From positions 42,530,014-42,594,013 of the forward strand of contig CP141144.1 in NCBI GenBank assembly GCA_035235625.1: DNA of 64,000 bases. Reading direction: 5' to 3'. The DNA is from Saururus chinensis (taxonomy: Eukaryota > Streptophyta > Magnoliopsida > Piperales > Saururaceae). Both the position numbers and the translations under genes were made by a program. Numbering within the stretch: position 1 is the first letter of the stretch; each line of letters opens with the position of its first letter. Below, piece after piece: positions 47,476-60,105 of the stretch. Below the pieces are notes generated by a model. The model saw only the letters and a list, made by a program, of their open reading frames with translations. It did no database searches and was not told the DNA's origin.

Positions 47476-47600
47476 GAACTAGAGGCTCGGCCAAATGATA
47501 TATTGCCTCGCAACCTTGAACATCTAGATATTGCGCTCTGTGCCAAGCTGGAGCAGCAGTTGGAAGATAGAATAGATTGGCTTGATCTCATGACACTTGA
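47476..47600 (+). pseudogene. Duplicated 3' end of the NLR (copy 3)
   Basis: Reads ELEARPNDILPRNLEHLDIA then CAKLEQQLEDRIDWLDLMT, matching the last 40 codons of the NLR. No upstream receptor sequence. Confidence 0.85.
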
Positions 47601-49545
47601 ATACAATTGTCGAGTCCCTCTTCTACGTTTCCATGGAACAATCGAGAACTATTGGCTAAGAGAGGAAAATTTGATGTAGGGATTTAAAATCTGCATGCTA
47701 AACGTGCACACAAAATTGTTTTGGTTGATTTTTTTTTTCTGCTTGGTATGTACTGGTAGATTTTTTAACATATTTAACAAAATGTTGGTTCTGAATTCAA
47801 TGAAAGGACATGGTGTATGGTTTTGATGAGAAAAAAATCAGCTTTTTATTGAATTTTTTTCCAATTGCATGCATCTTTTTAATCTAGAGTGCAATGCAAT
47901 TATTTTACTTCTTCCAAAAATTGTTTCTTTTGCATCGCTGATCTTTTTCCCTCTGCCACGGCAAAGGGATTGTGTAATTGTTTTTTCAACATATTACTGG
48001 ATTAATTTTTAACCTGGGTTTGGATGGTTTGAATGAGCTTTGTATTTTAATTTTTCAGAAATATCTGATATTGTTGGCTAAATCTCTGAATGCCCAGAAA
48101 TTGTTTTTCAGCCATTACACGTTGAGGGATATGATAATTTTCTTTCTTGCTTCTGAGGAATGAATAAAAGGAATATTGGTTGCACCATGGTTGCTGGAAT
48201 CTGGTCCGGTGTGATCCTCTGAGTTGCCAGAGCCCGCCTTGGTTTGCCACAGCCTCTGGCTGATCGCCGGTTGATAAATAGAGCATGGGAATGCTCTATG
48301 TGTATAAACAATCCAGTTCAATATTAAATTAAGAGTGGAAAATTTTATGTATTCATTAATTTCTCTTTCTCTGGATTCTCCTTCTCCTCCTTTCTTCATA
48401 TCCAAATGAAGCATAAATGTGCCCAAAACAGGGATGCTCCTGTTTTATAGTGTTCATTTTTGCAGTTACTCTTGACTCCACTCCCATCTATTTAGTTTCT
48501 GGCCCGACTTTTTGAGCATTTTGCTCTATGCAATGGTAGGGACATAGATGGCTGCTACGCAATGTATCAACAATAGCGTAAGCATGTCTACTTTCCCGTC
48601 TTTAGTAGGTAAGTTGTCAAAATGAAAAGGCTGTTGGATTGTTTCAACTTGGCCTTCACAATTGGGGGGGGGGGGGGGGGGGCTCTAGTATTTAGTGAGT
48701 TAGAAAAAGTTATATGTTACTTGTAGTTGGTTTCTCTACCACATATTTGGGGCACTTATAACCCTTTTTGCTAGCTGTTATATTACGATGGTGAAGCATT
48801 TTTCCAACATTTTTATACTGAGTTATCAACAACCATTTTGGGTCCAATTTCGTTTTGCCTCATAACAGGAAAGTTATATATGCAAATTTGTCGGAGAAAC
48901 TTGGAGAGAAATGTTTCATTAAAGTAATAGAGATTTGGAGAAATAGACCATACATGGAACAAATGGTTCTGCATGTTATTCATCTTTTCTTTTTCTATTC
49001 TTCACTTTTTTAAGTGTTCTATATCCTTTACCCATTTTTTGACACACTTATTCTTTCGTCGAACCAGTTGGATAACTCTCTTAAATATTAGTGCTCCTTG
49101 AGAAGCTAGACATAGATCTGAACGAGAAGAAGAAAAATAGCACTCTTTTTCCATTATTCCAGTTTGTTCATCTTCATGTAAACAAAGCATTGTTGTTTTT
49201 ATGGTCCTCGTGCTCTCCTTTATGGTCCATCTTAGATTATTGGGTTGATGGAAAAATAAATAAATAAAAGTGTTTGTTTCCCCTTTGTTTTGTTTGTAGT
49301 GTTCTGCTCTATTTTGTTCATACTTCTGAAGCTAATTCCTAACGTCTTTTTTTAAATTACTCATAGTACTTTTGTTTGTGCTTTAGTGTTCTGCTCTATT
49401 TTGTTCAAGATTATGAAGCTAACTGCCAATGTTTTTTTCCAAAACCTGGCTGATTTCTTACCTGAGAAAACTTCTATTTTACAAATTGGTTTTTGTTAAC
49501 TAAGAAGCCCATACTTTTTGAAAGAGGAAATATGAAGAATGTTAT
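47601..49545. repeat. Further diverged NLR 3' flank copies
   Basis: Blocks at 48.60-49.02 kb (GCTGTTGGATTGTTTCAACT..., TAGTGAGTTAGAAAAAGTTA) and 49.09-49.54 kb (AGATCTGAACGAGAAGAAGA..., TGAAGCTAACTGCCAATG) match the flank of copies 1 and 2. A run of 19 G lies at 48,664-48,682. Confidence 0.65.
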
Positions 49546-52260
49546 TGAAACAATGGTCTCTAAATATATACGTACAGAGCTTGATGTGCATCCTTTGGAG
49601 AGTCATTCCTCCTCTTTATAGTCAATTTGTTCCACCTTCACTGGCCAGAAATGTGTTGCATCCATGTGATTGAATTTAATAACTTTTGATATTGTGGCAA
49701 GTTATCTCAGAAGAGCTAATTCTTGATACAGTCTTTCTGTAGTCAATCCACATTTTTCTAGGCCTATGTATGTCACTGATGGTTCATTCTTTTGGCTAGT
49801 CATTGTTGTTCTTTGCTATAGTTATTATTTGACTCTCCATTTTCTAATGTTGTGATTTATATTAGAGCTAGTTCTGGAATTAACTGGGAAAGCTTTCTTT
49901 CTTTATGTGTAATGAATTAAAGAGAATAAAGTCTTCTAAAAGTAATGCGGGAATTCCATTATTACCGTGTGCAATTAATGCCTGATTGCAGGGATGTACT
50001 AAGGTCCTATCTGTTTAAGGTACCATATGCAAATTTAGCTTCAGTTTAGTAATTTTACAGGGTCCATAAATAAGAGTCTATAAATAATAATGTAGGCGTA
50101 TTAGGGGTAATTTAGTACTTCTATGACAAAAATCTCTGCTCCCTTTCTCACTTAGTATAGATACAGTGCTTTGTTCCTCATTTCATGATCAGGGTTTTGG
50201 ATTTTTTTAATTTAGTTACGTTCATCACAGCTAATTGGGTTGGCTTTGAACCATGTCTAGATCATATTGGATTGACCTGAAGACAACTGAAAACAAATTA
50301 TGCCTGGCTTATCTGTTGCCACCTCTAGCTAACATTGAATCTTGGTACAATCTCTAATATATTGACCATTAAGTAGTTTCTTGTCCATTTTCTGGAATTT
50401 TTTAACTGGATTAAACTCCTCCAAAACTAGCATTTTGTGCAAAGCCCCTGGCATGTTTGGCTATGCCCTTAAATAAGTGATAAGTTTTGTCAGGAATTTA
50501 TTTTAATTCCTCTGAGTAGTTCCTCCAAGTGCAACAGCTCAGAGACTATGGACTCCTGATGTCATATGGTGAGCACAGCAATCACCAACATATGACACGA
50601 ACTCTCTGCAGAGACCATGACTAACCCCTAAAGAAATTTTCATTCAGGCGCAATCAGAGAATGGTGGGCAACAAGCAAGCATCAAAGAAGAGCTAAACCT
50701 GAAAAACCGTAAATCTACATAGAGAAGAAGAGGGAGGGCAAGGGAAGAAAGGATGAAACAGAGAGATAAGGAGGGCCTACGAATTTTGGGTCCATTCCAT
50801 TATTTGGGGCCTATCGACTTAACTTCACCAAATTTGAGCCACTTATTTGAGGTTAACATTTTGACCTGATCTTAATGAGTAGGTCTCACACATTGAATTG
50901 GCCCAGACTTCAGAAGAACCTTGACCGTGATTTGTCACTCAGCCCCTTAATCTCATACCATTTTTCACGGTGACTTGAAAATAGGCCCTCAAGAAAATCG
51001 ACATGAGAAACTCTCATTGAGGTTGAACTAAGAGTACGGCCTATCATATATATACTATGTTGATATGTATTTTGATGTTTTTTTAGAACTGTGTTTAAAA
51101 CCCTGGGATGTCATAAACTGCTCCCAACGCTGAGCACATTCTCCACGTGCAATTTAAGGGACACGCTTTTTCATTGTTTCCTTTAGACTCCTACAGTAAA
51201 TAGGTTATAGAATTGAATGGAGTTCTTGTCCTTCTCACCTGACAAGTACACACAAATACCTCCTTACTCTTTCTTTTACCGTTGAACTTGGATTCAACTT
51301 CATGTTTTTCGCTGCTAAAGTGGAATAATTTCAGATTTTGCTAAACCTAACCCATATGCTATAGCCAAATTTAATGCAAGGGAGCTGAATCCCAACTTTG
51401 CTTTGAAAATATTAAGACCTAAAAGATAAAATCATATATGTGAAATTGATGACGTTGTTTTTGTCCTCATAGTGCAAAACCTCATAAGAAAGTGATCGTA
51501 TAGCAAATATGAAGACCTGGCTGGCTATGGGATGAGCAAATCTTAAACTTTTCTCCCCCTTCAATCCCAGCTCCCTGACGAAATTTTATCCATGACTTAT
51601 TATGTATAACACATTACATAGTTATCTCCATCATTGCCAAAAAAAATGTATGTAGCCTTCACCTCTTCTACAGGTGAATAATTTTTTTGTCCGTTGCGTT
51701 GGAAGGCTGATGCCAACTATGTCTATTCTCTTTGATAGGAAAAAAAAAGACCATGTTTATTGTCTACAGGATACTTTGACGGTTGGGTTGAATGGCTTGT
51801 GTTGCAAACGGGCTTCACGTGAATTGGTCAAAAGCAACGAGTGTCCAGCCAAGAGTTCAACGTTTTTGTCTTTCTTTCTTTTTCTTTTTCGTTAATACTA
51901 TAGTTCAAGTCATGCGTTTGAGAATTTTTTATTATCGGTAAATAGGGAGATAGACTCCTTCTACAAGCACAAAAAAATTACAAGGACAAGGAAGCAATTA
52001 TAAAAGAGCCTGATGAGCATTCATGAAACATTATAATAGACACAGATGAGGTATTAAAGACATAGGCACATATAATATTTGCTATTTTTTTTTCATCTTT
52101 GGTAGCTTCTCATGTTTATTTTAGATGTTATATGCCTGACCCTTTTACTACTTAAACTACTCGGACTTAGTCAGCAAATTAGCATATAATGCTCTAATTA
52201 TGTATATATGAATAAGCATATAACTACATATTACTTGTGAGAAACATGTTGAAATCTATA
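49546..52260. other. Long intergenic stretch without recognised genes
   Basis: No domain, LTR, or terminal repeat was recognised. Small open frames such as 51,674-51,895 show no family features. Confidence 0.5.
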
Positions 52261-52263
52261 TTA

Positions 52264-52363
52264 CTCCCTTTGCCCCATATCAATAGCTCTATTTGATGTT
52301 TCAAAAAAAAAATTACTTCATTGTAAAAAACCAAATAGAGCTATTAATGTAGAACAGATGGAG
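52264..52363. mobile_element. Stowaway-like MITE, 100 bp
   Basis: Ends CTCCCTTTGCCCCATATCAA and (reverse complement) CTCCATCTGTTCTACATTAA, both continuing into TAGCTCTATTTG. Flanked by TA (52,262-52,263 and 52,364-52,365). Confidence 0.85.
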
Positions 52364-52365
52364 TA

Positions 52366-52945
52366 ATTTTTTAGCTATTATAAAACCCAAACATAAATAA
52401 TTTCAAATTTAAAAAATTTAACTGAAATTAACTATATTTCCTTTGAACATCTGGTGTAGTTTGTATTGCTGCCTTTTCATATGATTTGTATAATTTTTTT
52501 GCAAAATAGGTGATAATTATTTGTTTCATGAGATATTGGTTGTCATTTTAAGTAGGCTGATTTACATATTGCTTGGACAAAGGCCGTATATTTTTATATT
52601 ATTTGGGTTTTTCAAATTTATTACACATTACCTACTTGTGGATAGAAATACCCTTTCCCTTTCCGTCTATTCATTCTTCCTTCATCCTACATCCTGTTAC
52701 TATTGCTTTCTCCTTCCTCATTCCTTTTCCCTCCTTCCTTCTTTCTTCCTTCACCTTCCTTTTCTCCTACCTGCTTCATCTTTCTCCCCAACCTAGAGAA
52801 GGTTGAACAACTCCTAAACCCTAGTCCAACTTTAGGAGTTCTTAAGATGCGGTTCAACCAAAAGAAGCTTGAGAAAAAGCCCTAAACTCCTTAATCTAAG
52901 CAATCGTCAAAAGAAATATGTGACCTATATTTATTTTGCTGGAAC
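52366..52945. other. Non-coding sequence with CT-rich tract
   Basis: CT-rich at 52,640-52,790, which creates spurious open frames; otherwise AT-rich. Confidence 0.4.
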
Positions 52946-54640
52946 TTATGTTTTTGTAGAAATATTTTGGCAATATTGTTGAAATATTTTAGCAATAATA
53001 TTGAAGCGTAACACTTTAACAATATTTCTAAAACACTTCACCTATATTTTCAAAGTTTGATTCAATAATAATATTCATCAATTATATAGTTATTTTAGAA
53101 AACACCCAAGTTTTAGTAATATTATTAAAATATTTTGGTAATATTGCTAAAACAGTTTAACAATATTGCTAAAAAGTTTTATAATGTTAGAAATGTTTTA
53201 GCAATATTACTAAAACACTTTAAAAACATTTTGAAAGTTTGATTTAACAACAATATTCATTAAATAAGTAATTATTTTACCAAAAATCTAAGTTAAAATG
53301 ATTACTTAATTAAAATTATTTCAACTATATTTATAAATCATAAGTTGTAAGACTTTAACAATAATACTAAAATATTTCAGCAATAATATTAAAACATTTT
53401 AGCATTATTGCTGAAATGTTTTAACATTACAAAATTTACACATATTATTTAGCTATGTTGTGGAAATAAGTTAATTTTTTCGTAGATAGAAAATAACTAA
53501 GAAAGAGATTGTGTCAATTAGTATAAAACATGTTAGGAATAATGCTAAAATTTTATAATAATAATATTAAAATATTTTACTATTATTGATAAACTATTTT
53601 AGCGTTATTCTTAAGAGTTTGATTCAACAAGTATATTCATTTTTCTAGTTTCATTTCATACTTAAATTAAGTTGAAATGATTACTTAATTGAAATTATTT
53701 AAGATATACTCCAAAAGCCCAAGTTATAAGACTTTAATGATAATGCTAAAATATTTTAACATTATTATTTAAGTTTGATTAATCAACTATATTCATTTTT
53801 ATGCTTTATTTTAAAATATTCTTTAGTTAAAATGATTTGTTACTTCAACTCTCCTCATAAGTCTCAAGTTGTAAGAATACTAAATGTTTAGCATTATTGC
53901 AAAAATGTTTTAGCTTTAATCTTAAAGTTTGATCAAGCAAGTATATTTATTTTTTCTATTTCATTTTACACTTGAAATAAGTTGAAATAATTAGTTAATT
54001 TTAATTATTTCATATATACTCCTAAATCCCAAGTTGTAAGTCTTCACTAATAATGCTAAAATATTTTAGTATTATTTTTTAAATTTAATTTAACAATTAT
54101 ATTTTTTTGTTTTATTTTAAAGTATTCCTAAGTTAATATGATTTGTTACTTTAGCTTCCCTCATAAATTTTAAGTTGTAAGACTTCAAGAATAATGTTAA
54201 GACGTTTTAGTAATAATGTTAAGACGTCTTAGTATTATTGCTAAAATATTTTAACATTATTCTTGAATTTTAATTTAGCAAATATATTTATTTTTCTACT
54301 TCATTTTAAACTTAAACTAAGTTAAAATGATTACTTAATTAAAATAATATTATATTTGCTCCTAAATCCCAAGTAGTAGTACTTTAATAATAATGATAAA
54401 GCTTTTTAGCATTATTATTGAACTGATTCATCAACTATATTCATTTTTATGTTTTATTTTAAAGTATTCCTAAGTTAAAATGATTTATTATTTTAACTTC
54501 ACCTATGAATCTCAAGTTGTAAGACTTCAAGAATAATGTTAAAATATTTTAACATTATTACTAAAATATTTTAATATCATTCTTGAAGTCTGATTCAACA
54601 AATAAATTCATTTTCTACTATATTCTTGGAGTGGTACACT
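52946..54640. repeat. AT-rich tandem repeat with alternating half-units
   Basis: About 1.7 kb of diverged repeats. The anchor CAAGTTGTAAGACTT recurs near 53,337, 53,716, 53,863, 54,027, 54,170, 54,367 and 54,511. Spacings alternate between about 145 and 165-197 bp, so the true unit is a dimer of about 310-340 bp. Each half carries short palindromes of the TTTTAGCAATATTGCTAAAA kind followed by TTTGATTCAACAANTATATTC. Confidence 0.78.
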
Positions 54641-54785
54641 ATATTCATTTTTCTATATTCAAAATTGTGATTCAAACTTGTAGGATGTTGGCAGGCTGGA
54701 CATTAAAATATGCAGTTTAAAACATGCAGTTGCAGCAGGTTTCAGGCCATGGGTCTCCCATGTAAACATGCAATGGTGGCCATTG

Positions 54786-55550
54786 TGTAATGACCATAAA
54801 TTTCCGATATGCTTTTCTTAGCTCTAACAAAGTTAATATTAGAGTTTTAATCATTTTTACTTATTTAAGGTTATTACTCAAAGACCTTTCTTAGGGATGT
54901 AAGAAAACTTTGACAAATGAGCATAATAAGTATTGGACCGTGTAAAATGAATATTGGGGTTGTAAGTTATAACATCGAGAAGTGTGCTATATGGGCACGA
55001 CCTACTTGAAAAGTGTAGGATGACATACCCATGTAGGGTCTAATTTTGTAGGGCACGTAAATATAAGTTCAACGGTACCAAGAACGGGTGAATCGGACTT
55101 CGGGGTAAAAAGTTACAATGTTTTGAAATTTTGAATATTTTTTTTTAAAAAAAAATATATAAAAAAAAATCAAATGCATGCATGGCAGCATGCGCACCAC
55201 AAAAACAGCATAAGATGTGCGGCGGCGTTAGGACACACCACACAGTGCATTGCCACGATGTGGCGTGCAACAACATCTCGTATACGCGTGTCATACTCCT
55301 CAAAACTTCATTTCTCTTTTTCTAAGCTATTTTAAGTTCGATTTGGGTTGTTCAAAAAGTATTTTCACATAATTTAAGTGTGCTTTAGGTGATGCAGAGC
55401 GTGTTTTAAGGATTTAAAGACTCTAGAAGGGTGAAAATTATCATCAAAGTAAGGAGAGTTTTTCTCATCGCCATCGAACTCGTGCGGAGAATTAGGTAGG
55501 AGTTTTTATCCTTTCCTAAAGCATAAATGTTTACATAAGGTGTCTTTTTA
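54786..55550 (+). mobile_element. 5' part of a Gypsy-like LTR related to the solo LTR
   Basis: Starts TGTAATGACCATAAATTTCC. It shares CTACTTGAAAAGNGT, TACCCATGT and CGGGGTAA-type blocks in the same order with 35,860-36,180. No matching TTACA end was found, so it is probably truncated or interrupted. The right boundary is not determined. Confidence 0.6.
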
Positions 55551-56052
55551 ACTTAATATTTATATCTCCAATATGTTATGTGTTGAAGTTAGTTTCAAGT
55601 AATGTTTTAATATTTTTGTACCTATATTTGATTTATTAAATGATTATCTGTTGTAGTAGGATATGAATTTATGATTCTCTCATATATTGAGATTATAGCA
55701 TGATTATCCTCTTAAGTAGGTTATGAATTATGCGTTATTATTTTATAATTGCCCCATTTCTCATTTTATTGAACTATGACCCATGTGAGAGATAAACTCT
55801 AGCTTCGCCACCGTTTTAATTATAAATGAGCACAATATGTTTAAAATGCGATTTTAGAGAATTATTCATTGTGAAAGGAGGACTCTCACGAATATTTTCT
55901 AAAATACGTATAAGTATAGTGATCGAGTTACTGAAATTGGATTAAGAAAGGGTAATTCTCGTTGAAATGAGCAACTAACTGTATCTTTGTAGTCTATTAG
56001 TGACACTCACATGGCTTGAGAAGGATCTCTACTCTCATAATCTTGGTGCCCC
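55551..56052. other. Non-coding sequence after the LTR-like segment
   Basis: May be the rest of the LTR or an element interior; no coding signal seen. Confidence 0.35.
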
Positions 56053-56301
56053 ATGCCTCTTAAACAACGAGACAAACTAAAGAAAAAGATGATAGAGTTA
56101 CAACCTCTTGTAAAAGCACCTAGAAAATATAGAAAATGTGAAAAAGTTAGTCACAATAGGAAGAGATGCATAAATCCAACGAAAATCAAGAAGACCGCTG
56201 GCCCACAAAGACATGCAACATCTAGTAATTCTAGTACCCTCCCAAGCATAGGACTGGTATACAATTGTCAGTATCATTCTTCAAATACGTTCAATTATTA
56301 G
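56053..56301 (+). pseudogene. Zinc-knuckle fragment, MULE/FAR1-like
   Basis: A short frame reading KAPRKYRKCEKVSHNRKRCI, close to the CX2CX4HX4C knuckle found at the end of MULE transposases and FAR1/FHY3-type proteins (usually GHNRRTC). The first cysteine is replaced by tyrosine. No transposase core upstream. It is likely an isolated remnant. Confidence 0.45.
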
Positions 56302-56388
56302 AGTTGGTGAAGAAAGTCAAATTTCTTTTTACTAAATATTGTAACGGTATTAAAATACACATTACGACATTTCTAAGAAAATGATTTG

Positions 56389-56790
56389 TCACTTAGCTTG
56401 CGCATGAATTTGGCGCCTTTCTCTTATTGCCAACAAAAACGAACAGGTTGAAAACCGATGAGAGCATTGCTTTCCCACATTTGTGCATCCTGGCGTAGAT
56501 CCGAATGGCTTCCACCGAGTAGGGAGTCTGGAAATGATGGCTGTCCATAAGAACAAGTTCGCCGAGTGGGCTAAACAGTCGAACACCTCGCGAGCGTAAG
56601 TAATGTGACCCAGCAACTTACTGGCGGAGACGAGCTTAAGGGAAGGGAAGCATTTTCTATGCTCCAGAGAGATTTCAAGCAAGTGCAATTCCAGATTCGA
56701 GCATTCGACGCAGAATCAATGCTCGCAGGAATAGAAGAACTCGGAGTTGACAAGCCGAATGCAGTTCTTCGTAGCCTTCTTCTGCTGCTT
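56389..56790 (-). pseudogene. PPR (PLS-type) N-terminal fragment
   Basis: Minus-strand phrases LLGHITYAREVFDCL, ANLFLWTAIIS and, in other frames, IRIYARMHKCGKAM and RRQIHAQAK match the first repeats of PLS-class pentatricopeptide proteins (AREVFD...N.FLWTA.I...G.QIHAQ). Several frameshifts; only about 100 residues of a protein that is usually 500-700 long. Unrelated in sequence to the PPR fragment at 18.4-19.3 kb. Confidence 0.65.
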
Positions 56791-58220
56791 TAGATACGCA
56801 TCTTGTTTATTTTAGGAGCCGGGTGGTGCTGCCGAAGAGGGAACATCGACAGAAGGCGCTGCCGGAAAGGGAACATCGGCATGAGAACGGGTGAGGGAAG
56901 ATTTGGTGGGTTTAGGCATTCATATTGTCATCGTCGTTCATATTGTCACTATCAACATCAACTATGTTCACAATATTCTTATTCTTACTTCCTCACATAA
57001 GCTCTCTTACTATCATTTTAACTTCATTTGGGGATGTTAGACATGTTTAGGCATTACCGCCTAAACCAGCTAAATGAAGCTTTAATTGTGTGAATATGAT
57101 TTAACCCAATGTCACGCTCTTTCTCATTTGGTGCCATCTTAAAAATCTTAAGTATGTCATATTCCCTGTAAAACTAAAGCAGGTCAGAAGCGTTTAGGTC
57201 CAACCAGAACATGATGGATGAGGAATGAAAAGGTGAAAAGATGATGGAGGAGGTTGGTAGCAAAGATAGGTGGGAGAGTGCGTGCCAAAGTCAGGCAACT
57301 TTGGTGATAACAATAGAAATAGCCACTAAGAAAACCAAAGAGTCATCATGATCAAGGCAAGCCACTGAAATTCTTGGCAACTTCAATGATCATAGAAAAA
57401 ATAGCCAACGATTACAATGATTAAATTAACAAATGAAAAGAACGATTTTAATGTGCGTACGTAAAAAACATAAGATACAAATGAAAGGGGAATCGGCTCA
57501 AAATTGTCTCGTAACCAAGTTACCCCCATCTTTGCTCTACCTCTTTAAGAAGAGATTAGATGACATTTCCCATTTTTCACAGTTGATATGGAGGGATAGC
57601 GCAATTCAGATGACGGGCAAAAGGGATGAGGGAATTCATCTCTACCACTCCATCATGCGGGCTAAGTCATGGAAGCACAATAAAAGAGTGAAACTGAAAT
57701 ATATACCTTCCCCTCAAACTCTTGTACCCATAATTATTCTATGTGCGTGAGCCAACAAGAAATGGGAACAATCTGGGAGTGCTACTTTGTTCCTCCACCG
57801 TTGAGCAGGGGTTCACCCCAGAGGCCAGAGTTAACGTGATTAAGTGCTGTAACAAACGATGGCAAGTCAGACGATTCAAGCTTGGACAATCCGAGCAATG
57901 ACAATGACTTAGCGTTGTGTGAGTCCCCTCAAACACATTGTAGTGGATCAAATTTACGGCACAATATATGCAAGGAATGAAGCTGCAACTAATCCACATA
58001 GCTTTGCCACATCAAGAGCACAAGGAAGAAATGAGTAATAAACCAGGCAGTTAGCTGGGTAGGGGGAATCATTGAGCTTCTGAACAAGATCGAAAAGGGA
58101 CTGAGTCTTGGAGGGAGAATGAGCTGGCTCTAAAAGTGATTTATATTTACCAGTAGGCAGAAAATAGTCCCTGAGAACTGAGAGTGCGCTCTGCTGTTAA
58201 TGTTATATGCTCTGTATGCT
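56791..58220. other. Intergenic, with possible gene fragments
   Basis: A minus-strand phrase LESSDLPSFVTALNHVNSGL near 57.79-57.88 kb looks protein-like but is unassigned. Nothing else recognised. Confidence 0.3.
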
Positions 58221-58227
58221 CCCACAG

Positions 58228-58486
58228 GCCGGAGCCTATTCGATCCAGAGGCCAGATCATGTTCAATCAGACTTGAGCACGACCTTGTTTCCGATTCTGG
58301 GTGGTCATCGCAAAGCACGGTGAGCACCTTAATTTAGCTATGTTACAGATACGTACAGGGATTGTTGGAAAAGCCCAGAGGAGCTCATCTGCTGATCGAC
58401 ACAAGCGCCCTAAGGAGCTTCCTGCCGTCAGTCCTCGAGGGGGCAGCCATCTTCCCCGATTGACGCAAATGCCTAGCGGAGCTTGA
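58228..58486 (+). pseudogene. Two exon-like segments of an unidentified gene
   Basis: A segment at about 58,228-58,316 is bounded by CCACAG and GTGAGC and reads AGAYSIQRPDHVQSDL, then TTLFPILGGHRKA. A second, from about 58,347 after TTACAG, reads IRTGIVGKAQRSSSADRHKR then PKELPAVSPRGGSHLPRL. The splice-like borders suggest captured or decayed exons. The joining frame is unclear and I do not recognise the family. Confidence 0.35.
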
Positions 58487-59243
58487 TGCGAACGCCTTCC
58501 CTCCGGCCGATCGCCCACTCCACCTTAATCACCAATCGAAGATTATAGAAGACACACATGCGTATGGGCCGAAATGTAATTGTATCGAACGATACATAGT
58601 ATATCAGTCGATTTGGCATTCCATAGTTGGGATTTGAGATTTTAAACAATATTCCGCCTAAAATTTGGAGACTTTGTAATAGAGTTAGAACCCAGCCCAA
58701 CTTTAGAACGACTTTTTAAGACATTACTATAATTCCTATTTACCGGTGTTTGATTACCTCCAATTATGTCCCATCCTAAAGGTATTGTGTGCCTATAGGC
58801 TTGCCGTTAGGACCTGCTAATGTCAGGGTTAAAAAGTCTTTTGATTGTTAAGAATAAGTTGCCATTAAAATTATTATTAGAAAGCCTATTAATGTTAGAT
58901 ACTTAAATAAAAATATTATTATATAAAAAAAAATTATATGAGCCTCAGTTCACCGTGTTTACGTGACCTCGGGCTCTATGGGCCATCGGATTTATATCTA
59001 GTAGCCCATAATCTTCACGGGTTAAAATGCTCCGTAAGTATTATTATAGGCCGTCATATATAATTTCGATGGCCTATAGAGCCTGGCTTCACATAGGGTG
59101 CACATGAGTCCAAATTTATATAAATAGGATATTTTATTATTTAATAAAATTAGGAGGATAAGTGCAAGAGGTATATCCTAACGGCAATTATAAAATAAAT
59201 TTATTTAATTTAATCTGTTGTCCCTCCCTTTCAGATGTCATCC
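58487..59243. other. Intergenic sequence
   Basis: AT-rich, no feature recognised apart from the GTGCAGGT target at its right end. Confidence 0.5.
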
Positions 59244-59552
59244 GTGCAGGTAGGGCTGTTAACGAGCCGAGCTGGCTTGTTGAGCAGGCCCAACTCGGAT
59301 CGGCTCGGCTCAGCTCAAATTAAGCTTAACTCGAATCAAGTTCGACTCAAACTCTATTTGAGCTCAAATAAGTTCGAGTAGACCCCTGCTCAACTCGATT
59401 CGACTCGGCTCGGCTCGAATAAAACTTGAACTCAATACTACTCAGCTCGAACTCGAACTCGAATATAATTTTAAAATAATATATAAAATAAATAATACAT
59501 ATATATATATTATATAAACATAATTGTTAATTTAAATATATATTTATAACAT

Positions 59553-59637
59553 ACTCTGTTCATTCGAGATTAATAGCTCTATTTGATTAATTCATTTTGA
59601 AAAATCTAATTCAACTATTAATCTAGGACAAACGAAA
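59553..59637. mobile_element. MITE-like insert (nested)
   Basis: Ends CTCTGTTCATTCGAGATTAA and a reverse-complement end TTCGTTTGTCCTAGATTAA, with the TAGCTCTATTTG phrase. Related to the 52,264 element but more diverged. Confidence 0.6.
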
Positions 59638-59999
59638 TATATAAAACTATATATAATTACATATTTATATATTAATACTATGTATCATATTGATATATGA
59701 GACCTGTTTATATGAGTCAAGGTTCACTCAAGACTGTGTGAGCATCGATGTTATGCATCCTCATATTACGATCTAAGAATACACATAACCGAGAAGGTAG
59801 ATTAGCTTATGTCTTCTTGTGCTTTTGGATCTCGATATGATAGTTCATGATGCCTTGGCTCACGCTAACGTACTAGAGCCTAAACTCATATAAATTTTTT
59901 TCATGATATATATTGATCATTGTTAAATTGTAATGAATATATAATTTTTATATATGATATATTATAAAAATAAAAATATTAGAGACATAAACACTAATA

Positions 60000-60105
60000 T
60001 ACTCTTTCTGTCCCAAATTAATAGCTCTATTTGATTATTAAAGATGAATTAAAATTAATTTAATTAAAAAACCAAATGGAGCTATAAGTATATGACAAAG
60101 GGTCA
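60000..60105. mobile_element. MITE-like insert (nested), second
   Basis: Left end CTCTTTCTGTCCCAAATTAA then TAGCTCTATTTG; the right half has CCAAATGGAGCTATAAGTAT. Same family as above. Confidence 0.65.

Noticed and set aside
52521-52806. Phe/Leu/Ser/Pro-rich overlapping frames with apparent membrane segments
   Set aside because: They derive from a CT-rich tract; two frames give similar composition and neither resembles a family.
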